A DNA stretch of 12,357 nucleotides from Clostridiales bacterium (GTDB taxonomy: Bacteria; Bacillota; Clostridia; UBA8921), in contig DOHE01000223.1 in the NCBI GenBank assembly GCA_003535395.1, positions 1 through 12,357 of the forward strand, given 5' to 3'. Positions 1-6,642 of the stretch are shown here, piece after piece. The position numbers were made by a program, and so were the translations under genes. The notes beneath the pieces are model-generated. The model was not told the DNA's origin and did not search any database. It worked only from the letters and a program-made list of their open reading frames with translations. Numbering within the stretch: the first letter of the stretch is position 1; every line of letters begins with the position of its first letter.

Positions 1-78
1 GCGTCAATCCGGCAGATTATTGCCCATACCGGCCCCTGTCCGGAAATCTTGGAAATCTTGCAGGGTGTTGCAGGGTGA
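1..78 (+). CDS. Possible C-terminal tail of an upstream gene
   Basis: Frame 1 is open from the window edge to a TGA at 76-78 and would end a protein in a plausible amphipathic helix rich in Ile and Leu (ending ILEILQGVAG). The 9-bp tandem duplication at 42-59 stays in frame and doubles Glu-Ile-Leu. The promoter of the tRNA gene starts only 8 bases after the stop, which fits a gene ending here. However, the other two forward frames are also open over this stretch, so the call rests on position and helix character alone. No family can be recognised from 25 residues. Confidence 0.25.
   Translation, partial: ASIRQIIAHTGPCPEILEILQGVAG
42..77. repeat. Two adjacent short tandem duplications
   Basis: GGAAATCTT occurs twice head to tail at 42-50 and 51-59. 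Directly after it CAGGGTGTTG (61-70) is followed by a second partial copy CAGGGTG (71-77). Both look like slippage duplications. If the frame-1 reading is a real gene, the first preserves the frame. Confidence 0.8.
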
Positions 79-86
79 AATTGTAC

Positions 87-115
87 TTGCCAAACTGGTA
101 TATATCCCGTATAAT
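87..115 (+). promoter_or_regulatory. Sigma-A promoter of tRNA-Pro
   Basis: TTGCCA at 87-92 and a perfect TATAAT at 110-115 are separated by 17 bp. Transcription would begin near 121-122, about 13 bases before the mature tRNA 5' end at 135. This is a consensus-like promoter, as expected for a stable RNA gene. Confidence 0.8.
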
Positions 116-134
116 CGAATTCGCTTCAGTTTTC

Positions 135-211
135 CGGGGTGTGGCTCAGCTTGGTAGAGCGCTTGGTTCGGGACCAAGAGGCCGGAGGTTCAAATCCTCT
201 CACTCCGACCA
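135..211 (+). tRNA. tRNA-Pro (anticodon CGG)
   Basis: A complete cloverleaf can be drawn. The acceptor stem CGGGGTG (135-141) pairs with CACTCCG (201-207), with one G-U pair. The anticodon stem CTTGG (162-166) pairs with CCAAG (174-178) around the loop TTCGGGA, giving anticodon CGG at 169-171 with G at position 37 as usual for proline tRNAs. The T arm has stem GGAGG/CCTCT and loop TTCAAAT. Discriminator A is at 208 and CCA is encoded at 209-211. It reads codon CCG. No U-rich terminator follows directly. Confidence 0.97.
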
Positions 212-252
212 TTCAATTCAGAAGGGTTTCCATCGCCTTACAGACGGAGTGT

Positions 253-331
253 GGCCATTGCAGGCCGTCAGGGGGATCTCCCCCTGACGTGGATCCTTGA
301 CGCGGTGCCGCCTGCCCTGAATCCAGGGCAG
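253..331. repeat. Intergenic hairpin cluster after tRNA-Pro
   Basis: Two perfect stem-loops stand close together. The first has stem CGTCAGGGGG at 266-275 pairing with 280-289 around the 4-nt loop ATCT. The second has stem CTGCCCTG at 312-319 pairing with 324-331 around the 4-nt loop AATC. A short GGCC/GGCC pairing (253-256 with 263-266) precedes them and competes at the base of the first. Neither hairpin is followed by a T-run, so they are not typical intrinsic terminators. They could be processing or REP-like elements. Nothing else was recognised between 212 and 389. Confidence 0.6.
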
Positions 332-389
332 TGCCCGGTCAATCTCCATATGGCGCATCCGGCATTCCAGCCATTCCGGCAAAAAATCC

Positions 390-418
390 TTGACAAGAGC
401 AGGCTTATGTGATTAAAT
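390..418 (+). promoter_or_regulatory. Promoter of the feoA-feoB-dtxR operon
   Basis: A perfect -35 TTGACA (390-395) stands 17 bp from TTAAAT (413-418), a fair -10. The start site would fall near 425, inside the first palindromic operator (418-435), so a bound repressor would block polymerase. The untranslated leader to the feoA start would be about 70 nt and contains a second operator copy. Confidence 0.7.
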
Positions 419-435
419 GTTATCTGCAGTTAACA
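418..435. promoter_or_regulatory. Operator copy 1, probable DtxR-family site
   Basis: TGTTATCTGCAGTTAACA is an 18-bp palindrome in which 16 of 18 positions match its own reverse complement. It touches the -10 and covers the predicted transcription start of the feo operon. A second copy with the same TGTTA and GTTAACA ends lies 43 bp downstream. Assignment to the operon's own DtxR-like regulator is inferred from position and symmetry. The exact sequence is not the classical DtxR or MntR consensus. Confidence 0.6.
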
Positions 436-460
436 AATCTGCTATTTTTATTGGCCCTAT

Positions 461-478
461 TGTTAGCCATAGTTAACA
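461..478. promoter_or_regulatory. Operator copy 2, probable DtxR-family site
   Basis: TGTTAGCCATAGTTAACA shares TGTTA, an internal C and AGTTAACA with copy 1, and 14 of 18 positions match its reverse complement. It lies in the untranslated leader, ending 5 bases before the feoA Shine-Dalgarno AGGGGG (484-489). The 43-bp centre-to-centre distance is close to four helical turns, which would put two bound dimers on the same face of the DNA. Confidence 0.55.
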
Positions 479-496
479 TCTGCAGGGGGCGATGGG

Positions 497-829
497 ATGG
501 AGCGCATATTCCAAACACTGAAAGATCTCAAACCCGGTGATCAGGGAACCATCCTTCAGATACGCGGTACCGGCGTACTGAAGCGTCGGCTGACAGATAT
601 GGGACTGACTCCCGGAACAACCGTATTTGTGCGGAAAGTAGCCCCTCTTGGAGATCCGATGGAAATTTTGCTGCGCAACTATATTCTTACTCTTCGCAAG
701 AATGAAGCGGAACGGATCATCGTGCAAAAACAGTGGAGGTGGACAAACAGCAATGGGAGGAGATATGGTCACCGGCATCACCGTCGCTTTGGTCGGCAAT
801 CCCAACAGCGGCAAGACAACTCTGTTTAA
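497..829 (+). CDS. feoA: FeoA, ferrous iron transport accessory protein
   Basis: FeoA is a small cytosolic SH3-like protein that works with the membrane transporter FeoB in Fe(II) uptake. The first ~77 residues fit the family, including the conserved LTDMGLTPG at 32-40, the basic and hydrophobic strands after it, and the ending around EAERIIVQ. The start at 497 has Shine-Dalgarno AGGGGG 7 nt upstream. Normal FeoA proteins have about 75-85 residues, but this frame runs to 110. The extra Arg/His/Gln-rich tail comes from reading on through the start of feoB in another frame, overlapping it by 77 nt (from the 753 start). No stop occurs where FeoA should end. It is first in an iron operon and is probably translationally coupled to feoB. 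The tail is unlikely to be a conserved domain. Confidence 0.9.
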   Translation: MERIFQTLKDLKPGDQGTILQIRGTGVLKRRLTDMGLTPGTTVFVRKVAPLGDPMEILLRNYILTLRKNEAERIIVQKQWRWTNSNGRRYGHRHHRRFGRQSQQRQDNSV

Positions 830-2819
830 TACCCTGACCGGCAGCCGTCAGTATGTGGGCAACTGGCCGGGAGTGACCGTGGAAAAAAAAGAAGGCATGT
901 TACGGGGCCATACAAACCGGCCTCCCGTAAAAATACTGGATTTGCCGGGGATCTATTCTCTTTCGCCGTATACGCTGGAGGAGATGATCGCAAGGCAGTA
1001 TATTATCCAGGAAAAGCCGGATGTGATGATCAATGTGGTGGATGCCACCAATCTGGAACGCAGTCTTTATCTGACACTGCAGTTGCTGGAACTCGGAAGG
1101 CCGGTCGTTCTGGCCCTTAACATGATGGATGAAGTGAACCGGAAAGGGGACCGGATCGACATCGATGTCATGTCCCGGGAACTGGGGATTCCGGTCGTTC
1201 CCATAACAGCCCGGGATCATCACCAGGTCCGCAGTCTGCTGGAAATATCCCTGAAATCCTGGCCGGGGAACCCGGATTCATGTCTTTTGATCAAAGATCC
1301 GCATATTTTATCTGCGGCTGAAAAGATCGGCAAACTGGTTCAGGATGCTGCCTTGCAGGCAGGATTGCCGGAAAAATGGGCGGCACTCAAGGTGCTGGAA
1401 GAAGACGAACCCGTCCTCCACGCGCTGGAAATCGAAAAGGATCCGCTTCTGAGCGAAGCTGTGACATGCCGGCTGAAGGAATTTTCTCAGGCGGTAGCCC
1501 CGCGGGACAAGGAAACGGTGATTGCCGAGGACCGATATCATCAGATCGAAGACCTGATGAAACAGGCCGTTTGCAGAAGAGCCGCACAGGATGCTGTATC
1601 CTGGTCCGACAGGATCGACGGCATCCTGACAAACCGCATCTTGGCTCTTCCTATTTTCTTCCTGCTGCTGTTTCTTGTTTTCACCATTACCTTTGGACAG
1701 GTTGGCCGTGTGCTCAGCGATGCCATGGATCAACTGATCAACCATACCCTAAGGAATAACCTGTCTGCATGGATGATGACCGCCGGCTTCACCCCCGTGC
1801 TGCAAAGCCTGCTGTTGGACGGTATCGTGGCCGGTGTCGGAGGGATCCTGGTTTTTCTGCCTCAGATCCTGCTGCTGTTTTTTTTCCTTTCACTGCTGGA
1901 GGATACCGGTTACATGGCCAGGGCAGCGTTTATCATGGACCAGCTGCTGCGGAAAATCGGATTGTCCGGAAAGGCATTTATCCCAATGATCATTGGATTT
2001 GGCTGCACGGTACCGGCCATCCTGGCCACCCGGACCATTGAAAATGAGCGGGACCGCAGGCTCACCATTCTGCTGACACCGTTCATGTCCTGCAGTGCGC
2101 GTTTCCCGATTTATGCACTGTTCGCCGGTACATTTTTCACCGCTTCGCAGGGGCCGGTGATCTTCAGCATCTATGCCCTGGGGGTCCTGGCAGCAATTCT
2201 GTCCGGCCTGTTATTGAAAAATACAGTGCTGAGGGGAGAACCGGCCCCATTCGTGATGGAAATGCCCCCATACCGGTTCCCGCAGCCATGGAGCATCCTG
2301 CGACGCATTTATGACCGGGGGAAGGACTTTATCGTCAGAGCGGGCACTGTGATCCTGGTCATGAGCCTGGTGGTGTGGATGCTGCAGACATTTACGTTTC
2401 GTTTTGCTCTGGCTGCTGACAACGCAGGAAGCATGTTCGGACAGCTTGGCCGATGGCTTGCGCCTGTATTTGCTCCGTTGGGATTCGGTACCTGGCAGGC
2501 GGCGGTCTCCCTGTTGACTGGATTTGTGGCCAAAGAGGCTGTCGTTTCCACCATGGGCATCCTTTACAGCGCAGGCGATGCCGCTGCGGGCAATCTGACT
2601 TTGGGCCTTGTGCTGAAAAATACATTTACCCCTCTGTCCGCTTATGCTTTTATGACTTTTTGCCTCCTTTACATATCGTGCATCGCAGCCTTCGGAACGA
2701 TCCACCGTGAAATGCGCAGCTGGAAGTGGACCTTCATGACGGCGGCCTGGCAGACAGGCGTGGCATACCTGGCAGCACTTTTGATTTACCAGGGGGGACG
2801 CCTTCTTGGCTTTGACTGA
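753..2819 (+). CDS. feoB: FeoB, ferrous iron transporter with GTPase domain
   Basis: FeoB is an inner-membrane Fe(II) importer with an N-terminal G-protein domain. The G motifs are clear: G1 GNPNSGKT at 15-22, the VTVEKKEG switch region at 41-48, G3 DLPG at 63-66, G4 NMMD at 123-126, and a G5-like TARD near 150-155. The membrane half begins near residue 295 and carries the two Gate signatures, GFGCTVP with Cys418 and SCSARFP with Cys447. At 688 residues it is of usual length. I chose the ATG at 753, with GGAGGT 12 nt upstream. The ATG at 765, with GGAGG 4 nt upstream, is almost as good. The same frame is open further upstream to an ATG at 648, but that would add about 35 non-conserved residues overlapping feoA. 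It is second in the operon, under the putative iron operators. Confidence 0.95.
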   Translation: MGGDMVTGITVALVGNPNSGKTTLFNTLTGSRQYVGNWPGVTVEKKEGMLRGHTNRPPVKILDLPGIYSLSPYTLEEMIARQYIIQEKPDVMINVVDATNLERSLYLTLQLLELGRPVVLALNMMDEVNRKGDRIDIDVMSRELGIPVVPITARDHHQVRSLLEISLKSWPGNPDSCLLIKDPHILSAAEKIGKLVQDAALQAGLPEKWAALKVLEEDEPVLHALEIEKDPLLSEAVTCRLKEFSQAVAPRDKETVIAEDRYHQIEDLMKQAVCRRAAQDAVSWSDRIDGILTNRILALPIFFLLLFLVFTITFGQVGRVLSDAMDQLINHTLRNNLSAWMMTAGFTPVLQSLLLDGIVAGVGGILVFLPQILLLFFFLSLLEDTGYMARAAFIMDQLLRKIGLSGKAFIPMIIGFGCTVPAILATRTIENERDRRLTILLTPFMSCSARFPIYALFAGTFFTASQGPVIFSIYALGVLAAILSGLLLKNTVLRGEPAPFVMEMPPYRFPQPWSILRRIYDRGKDFIVRAGTVILVMSLVVWMLQTFTFRFALAADNAGSMFGQLGRWLAPVFAPLGFGTWQAAVSLLTGFVAKEAVVSTMGILYSAGDAAAGNLTLGLVLKNTFTPLSAYAFMTFCLLYISCIAAFGTIHREMRSWKWTFMTAAWQTGVAYLAALLIYQGGRLLGFD

Positions 2820-2848
2820 TTCGAATCCAGATCAAGGGAGAATTGACC

Positions 2849-3268
2849 ATGACCCATCCACCGGATAATAAAAACATCTCCGCATCCACAGAAGATTACC
2901 TGGAAGCGATCTATCTTTTGTCCGAAGAGGATCCTCGCGTGCATTCTGTAGCGATTGCCCGAAAACTCGATGTGTCCCGCGCCAGTGTCAACAAAGCTGT
3001 CGGACTGCTTCGAAACAGCGGTTTGATCGTCCAGGAACCGTATGGAACTGTCTCTCTTACGTCCAAAGGTCTGGAACAAGCCCGGCAAATCTGTCAATAT
3101 CACCAGGTCCTGCTGCATTTTCTCCAGGTTGTGCTAAACGTGACCCCGGCTGTCGCAGAACAGGATGCCTGCCAGATCGAGCACGTGATCAGCCGGGAAA
3201 CCATGCAGAAGCTGATCCAGTATGTGAGACAGAAAGAGCCGCAGAAAGAACCGCAGAAAGGCTCATGA
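2849..3268 (+). CDS. DtxR/MntR-family metal-dependent repressor, probably iron-responsive
   Basis: This 139-residue protein has the short two-domain DtxR/MntR layout, with an N-terminal winged helix and a dimerisation/metal-binding domain, and lacks the SH3-like third domain. By alignment from memory, the metal ligands are Asp16 and Glu19 (MntR Asp8, Glu11), His85, Cys108, Glu111 and His112. DtxR has Cys102-x2-Glu-His here whereas MntR has Glu99, so the DACQIEHVIS stretch is of DtxR type while the N-terminal Asp is MntR-like. Location 29 nt after feoB supports iron sensing and repression of the operon through the palindromes at 418-478. The ATG at 2849 has AAGGGAG 8 nt upstream; a TTG at 2843 in frame is less likely. 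The tail repeats Lys-Glu-Pro-Gln twice. Confidence 0.88.
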   Translation: MTHPPDNKNISASTEDYLEAIYLLSEEDPRVHSVAIARKLDVSRASVNKAVGLLRNSGLIVQEPYGTVSLTSKGLEQARQICQYHQVLLHFLQVVLNVTPAVAEQDACQIEHVISRETMQKLIQYVRQKEPQKEPQKGS

Positions 3269-3315
3269 TATCACAGGTCCCAAAATGAGATACTGTCTTT
3301 ATCATTATTTTACAA

Positions 3316-3349
3316 CCAACTCTTTGCCAGGTCAGTAGCAAATGGTTGG
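3316..3349. other. Imperfect hairpin in the dtxR-draG gap
   Basis: CCAAC-TC-TTTGC (3316-3327) can pair with GCAAA-TG-GTTGG (3338-3349), giving two 5-bp helices around a 2x2 internal loop and a 10-nt apical loop. No U-tract follows, so it is not a standard terminator. The rest of 3269-3496 shows no gene and no promoter I would stand behind, although a transcript boundary is expected here. Confidence 0.35.
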
Positions 3350-3496
3350 GAATCTGCCTGAGACCACCTCGCAGCTCCCTGATCATACTTCTGATAATTT
3401 CCTACTGATTTCATCGCTTTGCTGCATTATGATTGAATAAACAGATCACAACAGTTCCGGTGCGTGCGCTGCCCACCAGGAAAGGAGCGGTTCGCA

Positions 3497-5065
3497 ATGT
3501 GGATCAGTATGGAGGATTACAAAAAACGAGTCTTAGGCTGCTGGATGGGCAAGAACATCGGGGGCACTCTGGGTGCACCCTTTGAAGGGCACAGGGGTAT
3601 TATCCAAATGGATTTTTATACCCAGGAACTGAAAGGGGTATCTGTTCCCAACGATGATCTGGATCTGCAGCTGGTGTGGCTGTCTGCAGCCGAGAAGTAT
3701 GGAAGGGCGGTAAGTGCAGCGGTTCTTGGGGAATACTGGCTGGAGCATATACTGCCGGACTGGGCGGAATACGGTTATTGCAAAAACAATATGCGCGCCG
3801 GAATCCGGCCTCCCCTGTCCGGAAGCATGCGCAATCCGGACCAGAACAGCAACGGTGCCTGGATCCGGTCGGAAATATGGGCCTGTCTGGCGCCGGGACA
3901 TCCGGATATCGCCGCCGGATATGCCTATGAGGACGCCAGCGTGGACCACAGCCGGGAAGGCATTCATTCCGCCGTTTTCTGCGCATCGGTGCAAAGTGCT
4001 GCTTTTGCGGAAACAGACAGGGACCGGCTCATCGACATCGGACTGTCTTACATTCCAGAAGACTGCGCAGTAGCCGGGGCGGTGCGGCTGGTGCGGACAT
4101 GCCACCGGGAGGGGGTGGAATGGACAGAGACCCGGAAACGGATACTGCAGGCCTATCCCGGCACTTTTTTCAAGCAGTGGGTGGGTGAACCGGAAATGGA
4201 CATCCCCTTTGGCGAAAAAGGGGATGATGCACCTTCCAATGTGGCGATTTTCGTTCTGGGCTGGCTTTACGGGGAAGGTGACTTCGGGCGGAGCCTTTGC
4301 ATCGCGGCTGGATGCGGGGAGGATGCGGACTGCACGGCGGCGACCTTAGGCGCCACGCTGGGGATCCTGGGCGGGATCGGCGGGATCCCGGAGAAGTGGA
4401 TTGAACCCATCGGCCAGGGGATCAGCACCGCCTGTATCCACCTGTGGAACAAGCCGGAGACCATTGGTCAGCTGACGGACCGCCTGTTGCGCCTCACAGC
4501 CCGGTTCCTGGATATCGGGGATGTTTGGCTGGACGGAGTCTCCGGATACAGGATGCGGCTGTCGGAAAAGGAAAAGCTGTTCAACCGGGCGCCGGGCAGA
4601 GACCCGTTCCGGGCACATACAGGGTTTTATGAAAGATATTATCTGAGCCCTCCTCATACGCTTCGGGTGGATGCCCATATTTTTTACGCGCAGATGACTT
4701 ATATGGATGGGCCGCTGGTCCAGCCGGGAAACCGTAGGCCGGTCCGGTTCCGGCTCCGGCTGTTCAATCAGACCGGCCGGCCACTAACCATCACAGCAAC
4801 GTGGCGGCTGCCGGAAGGATGGACAGCGGAGCAGGGAGAACAGGCGGAAATGGCGCTTTCCTGTAATTTTTACACGGCGAAGGCAGAGAGAGTTTTCAAT
4901 ATCCTCCCGCCGGAACGCATCGGACTTCGAAGCGAACTGATCCTGACTCTTCAGGTATCAGGCCGCCCCACCCGGGTGGATCTTCCGGTGACCTTGTATG
5001 CGGATGCGGGAAGCAGCGATCTGGACGAAGGATATTCCCACGCGCGGAACGGCGCCGGATGGTAA
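3497..5065 (+). CDS. ADP-ribosylglycohydrolase (DraG/ARH) fold protein with C-terminal beta domain
   Basis: Residues 1 to about 350 show the all-helical DraG/ARH fold signatures: GCWMGKNIGGTLGAPFEG at 14-31, the NDDLD acidic motif at 52-56 (TDDT in classical members), and GEDADCTAAT at 274-283 with Asp276 and Asp278 as likely metal ligands. Classical enzymes remove ADP-ribose from protein side chains using a di-metal centre. Here the Thr of the second motif is Cys279 and the Thr of the first is Asn52, so the substrate may differ. Residues from about 370 to 522 are rich in beta strands and resemble an Ig-like or sandwich domain. The ATG at 3497 is chosen because AAAGGAG lies 9 nt upstream. No signal peptide is seen, so it is probably cytosolic. 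The mannanase gene follows after 14 nt, suggesting one transcript and a role in glycan metabolism. Confidence 0.82.
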   Translation: MWISMEDYKKRVLGCWMGKNIGGTLGAPFEGHRGIIQMDFYTQELKGVSVPNDDLDLQLVWLSAAEKYGRAVSAAVLGEYWLEHILPDWAEYGYCKNNMRAGIRPPLSGSMRNPDQNSNGAWIRSEIWACLAPGHPDIAAGYAYEDASVDHSREGIHSAVFCASVQSAAFAETDRDRLIDIGLSYIPEDCAVAGAVRLVRTCHREGVEWTETRKRILQAYPGTFFKQWVGEPEMDIPFGEKGDDAPSNVAIFVLGWLYGEGDFGRSLCIAAGCGEDADCTAATLGATLGILGGIGGIPEKWIEPIGQGISTACIHLWNKPETIGQLTDRLLRLTARFLDIGDVWLDGVSGYRMRLSEKEKLFNRAPGRDPFRAHTGFYERYYLSPPHTLRVDAHIFYAQMTYMDGPLVQPGNRRPVRFRLRLFNQTGRPLTITATWRLPEGWTAEQGEQAEMALSCNFYTAKAERVFNILPPERIGLRSELILTLQVSGRPTRVDLPVTLYADAGSSDLDEGYSHARNGAGW

Positions 5066-5079
5066 CGGAGGGTAAACAG

Positions 5080-6432
5080 ATGAGCAGGCCGATGACAGAC
5101 CCAGTGCATATAGCACAAAAACATTCCTTTCGGAAATGGATGCTGGTTCTGCTTTGCATCCTGTCAGTGCTGGCAGGATGTTCCCCGGAACAGGGAAAGG
5201 GGGTTGTCTCAGGTCATCCGTCGGGATCAGGATCCAAATCCGCTTCGATGGCGGCTGCCAATGCCGCATGGCGTTCTGCGCTGTCTGGAGGGGATACGGT
5301 GCCGGTGCAGGGTCAGTTGACCGTCGGGCCTGATATCATTGAAGCAGAAAACGGCACAATTCCTGCGACAAAGTTGCTGTTGCAGCAGGGGGACAATCAA
5401 ATCCGGGTGCTGTCGGGGTGGGGCTGGTATGAAATCGACTCGTTTATCCTGACTCCCGTACCCGTCAACCCGGTCCCAAGCGTTGCCAGCGACCCGGTGG
5501 ATTCGGGCGCTTCTGCGGCGGCAAGGTCCCTGATGCATTATCTGGCGGACCAGTATGGCAAATTCATCCTCTCCGGCCAGACAGACCTGGGCAATGTTTC
5601 CTGGATCTATTATCAGACTGGCAAGAAGCCGGCTTTAGTCGCGCTGGACATGATGGACTATTCCCCGTCGCGGGTCGAACGCGGAACATCATCCAAAGCC
5701 GTAGAGGATGCCATTGCATGGGCCAGGCAGGGGGGGATCGTTTCCTTTCAATGGCACTGGAATTCACCGTCAGGGCTCGTCGACCAACCCGGCAAGGAGT
5801 GGTACAAGGGATTCTATTCCAATGCCACTACCTTTGATCTGGCTACCGCTTTAAGCAGCCCGGGTTCTGAATCGTACAACCTGCTGCTCCGGGATATGGA
5901 TGCCATCGCCATGCAGCTCAAACGGCTCGCGGAAGAGGGCATTCCCGTCCTCTGGCGCCCGCTGCATGAAGCCGGGGGTAAATGGTTCTGGTGGGGCGCG
6001 AAGGGTGCGGAGCCCTGCAAAGCCCTGTACCGCCTGATGTATCAGCGTTTTACATCCTATCATGGGCTGCACAACCTGATCTGGGTATGGTCCACGCCGG
6101 AGGCAGCGTGGTATCCGGGGGATGATGTTGTGGATATCGTCGGGTATGATTCCTATCCGGAAGGGGGGGATTACAGCCCGGTGATCAACAGGTTCGAGCA
6201 GCTCTCGGCTGTCGTCGGCGACCGGAAGATCGTGGCCATGACGGAAAACGGCCCTATACCGGACCCTGACCTGCTGGCGGCCACCGGTGCCCACTGGAGT
6301 TGGTTCTGTACCTGGAGCGGATTCAACTCCGACATCAAACAGAACGACCCGTCTCATGTGAAAAAGGTCTTCCAGCATCCGTATGTGATCACGCTGGATG
6401 AACTGCCGGATGTAAGGAATTATCCCTACTGA
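5080..6432 (+). CDS. GH26 beta-mannanase-like lipoprotein with reduced CBM35
   Basis: The 450-residue protein begins with a basic, hydrophobic signal peptide ending in lipobox LAGC (Cys34), so it is probably anchored to the outer face of the membrane. A Ser/Gly/Ala-rich linker follows. Residues about 84-126 keep the first strand (EAENGT) and last strand (GWGWYEID) of a mannan-binding CBM35-type module, but the middle is missing. Residues about 140-450 are a GH26 catalytic domain. Glu297 in RPLHEAGGKWFWWG is the expected acid/base and Glu389 in MTENG the nucleophile; SWFCTWSG near the end is also typical. The family cleaves internal beta-1,4-mannosidic bonds and includes some glucanases. The start at 5080 has GGAGGG 7 nt upstream; an in-frame ATG at 5059 overlaps the previous stop and lacks a good site. 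It lies 14 nt after the DraG-like gene. Confidence 0.9.
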   Translation: MSRPMTDPVHIAQKHSFRKWMLVLLCILSVLAGCSPEQGKGVVSGHPSGSGSKSASMAAANAAWRSALSGGDTVPVQGQLTVGPDIIEAENGTIPATKLLLQQGDNQIRVLSGWGWYEIDSFILTPVPVNPVPSVASDPVDSGASAAARSLMHYLADQYGKFILSGQTDLGNVSWIYYQTGKKPALVALDMMDYSPSRVERGTSSKAVEDAIAWARQGGIVSFQWHWNSPSGLVDQPGKEWYKGFYSNATTFDLATALSSPGSESYNLLLRDMDAIAMQLKRLAEEGIPVLWRPLHEAGGKWFWWGAKGAEPCKALYRLMYQRFTSYHGLHNLIWVWSTPEAAWYPGDDVVDIVGYDSYPEGGDYSPVINRFEQLSAVVGDRKIVAMTENGPIPDPDLLAATGAHWSWFCTWSGFNSDIKQNDPSHVKKVFQHPYVITLDELPDVRNYPY

Positions 6433-6642
6433 AGGTGATGGCATGGGGGCTGGTCAAACCGGCAGCTGGAGCACCCGAACGCCAGGCCAGCGGGAACTGG
6501 GCGGAGATCCGGATCCTTTACGGGAAGATGGCGCTTCGGGAAGTCCGCATCCCCAGGCAGAAATCCCGGGACGGCGGGCAGGCAGGCCGGGAACCGCTCA
6601 TCCTGGCGGAAGGCAGAAAGGCTTCCGGGAGTCGGACCCGCG

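Noticed and set aside
266..331. Hairpins as intrinsic terminators of the tRNA transcript
   Set aside because: Neither stem is followed by a T-run on either strand.
648..752. Upstream ATG at 648 as the feoB start
   Set aside because: It would add 35 non-conserved residues translated from inside feoA. The G1 motif is properly placed from 753 or 765.
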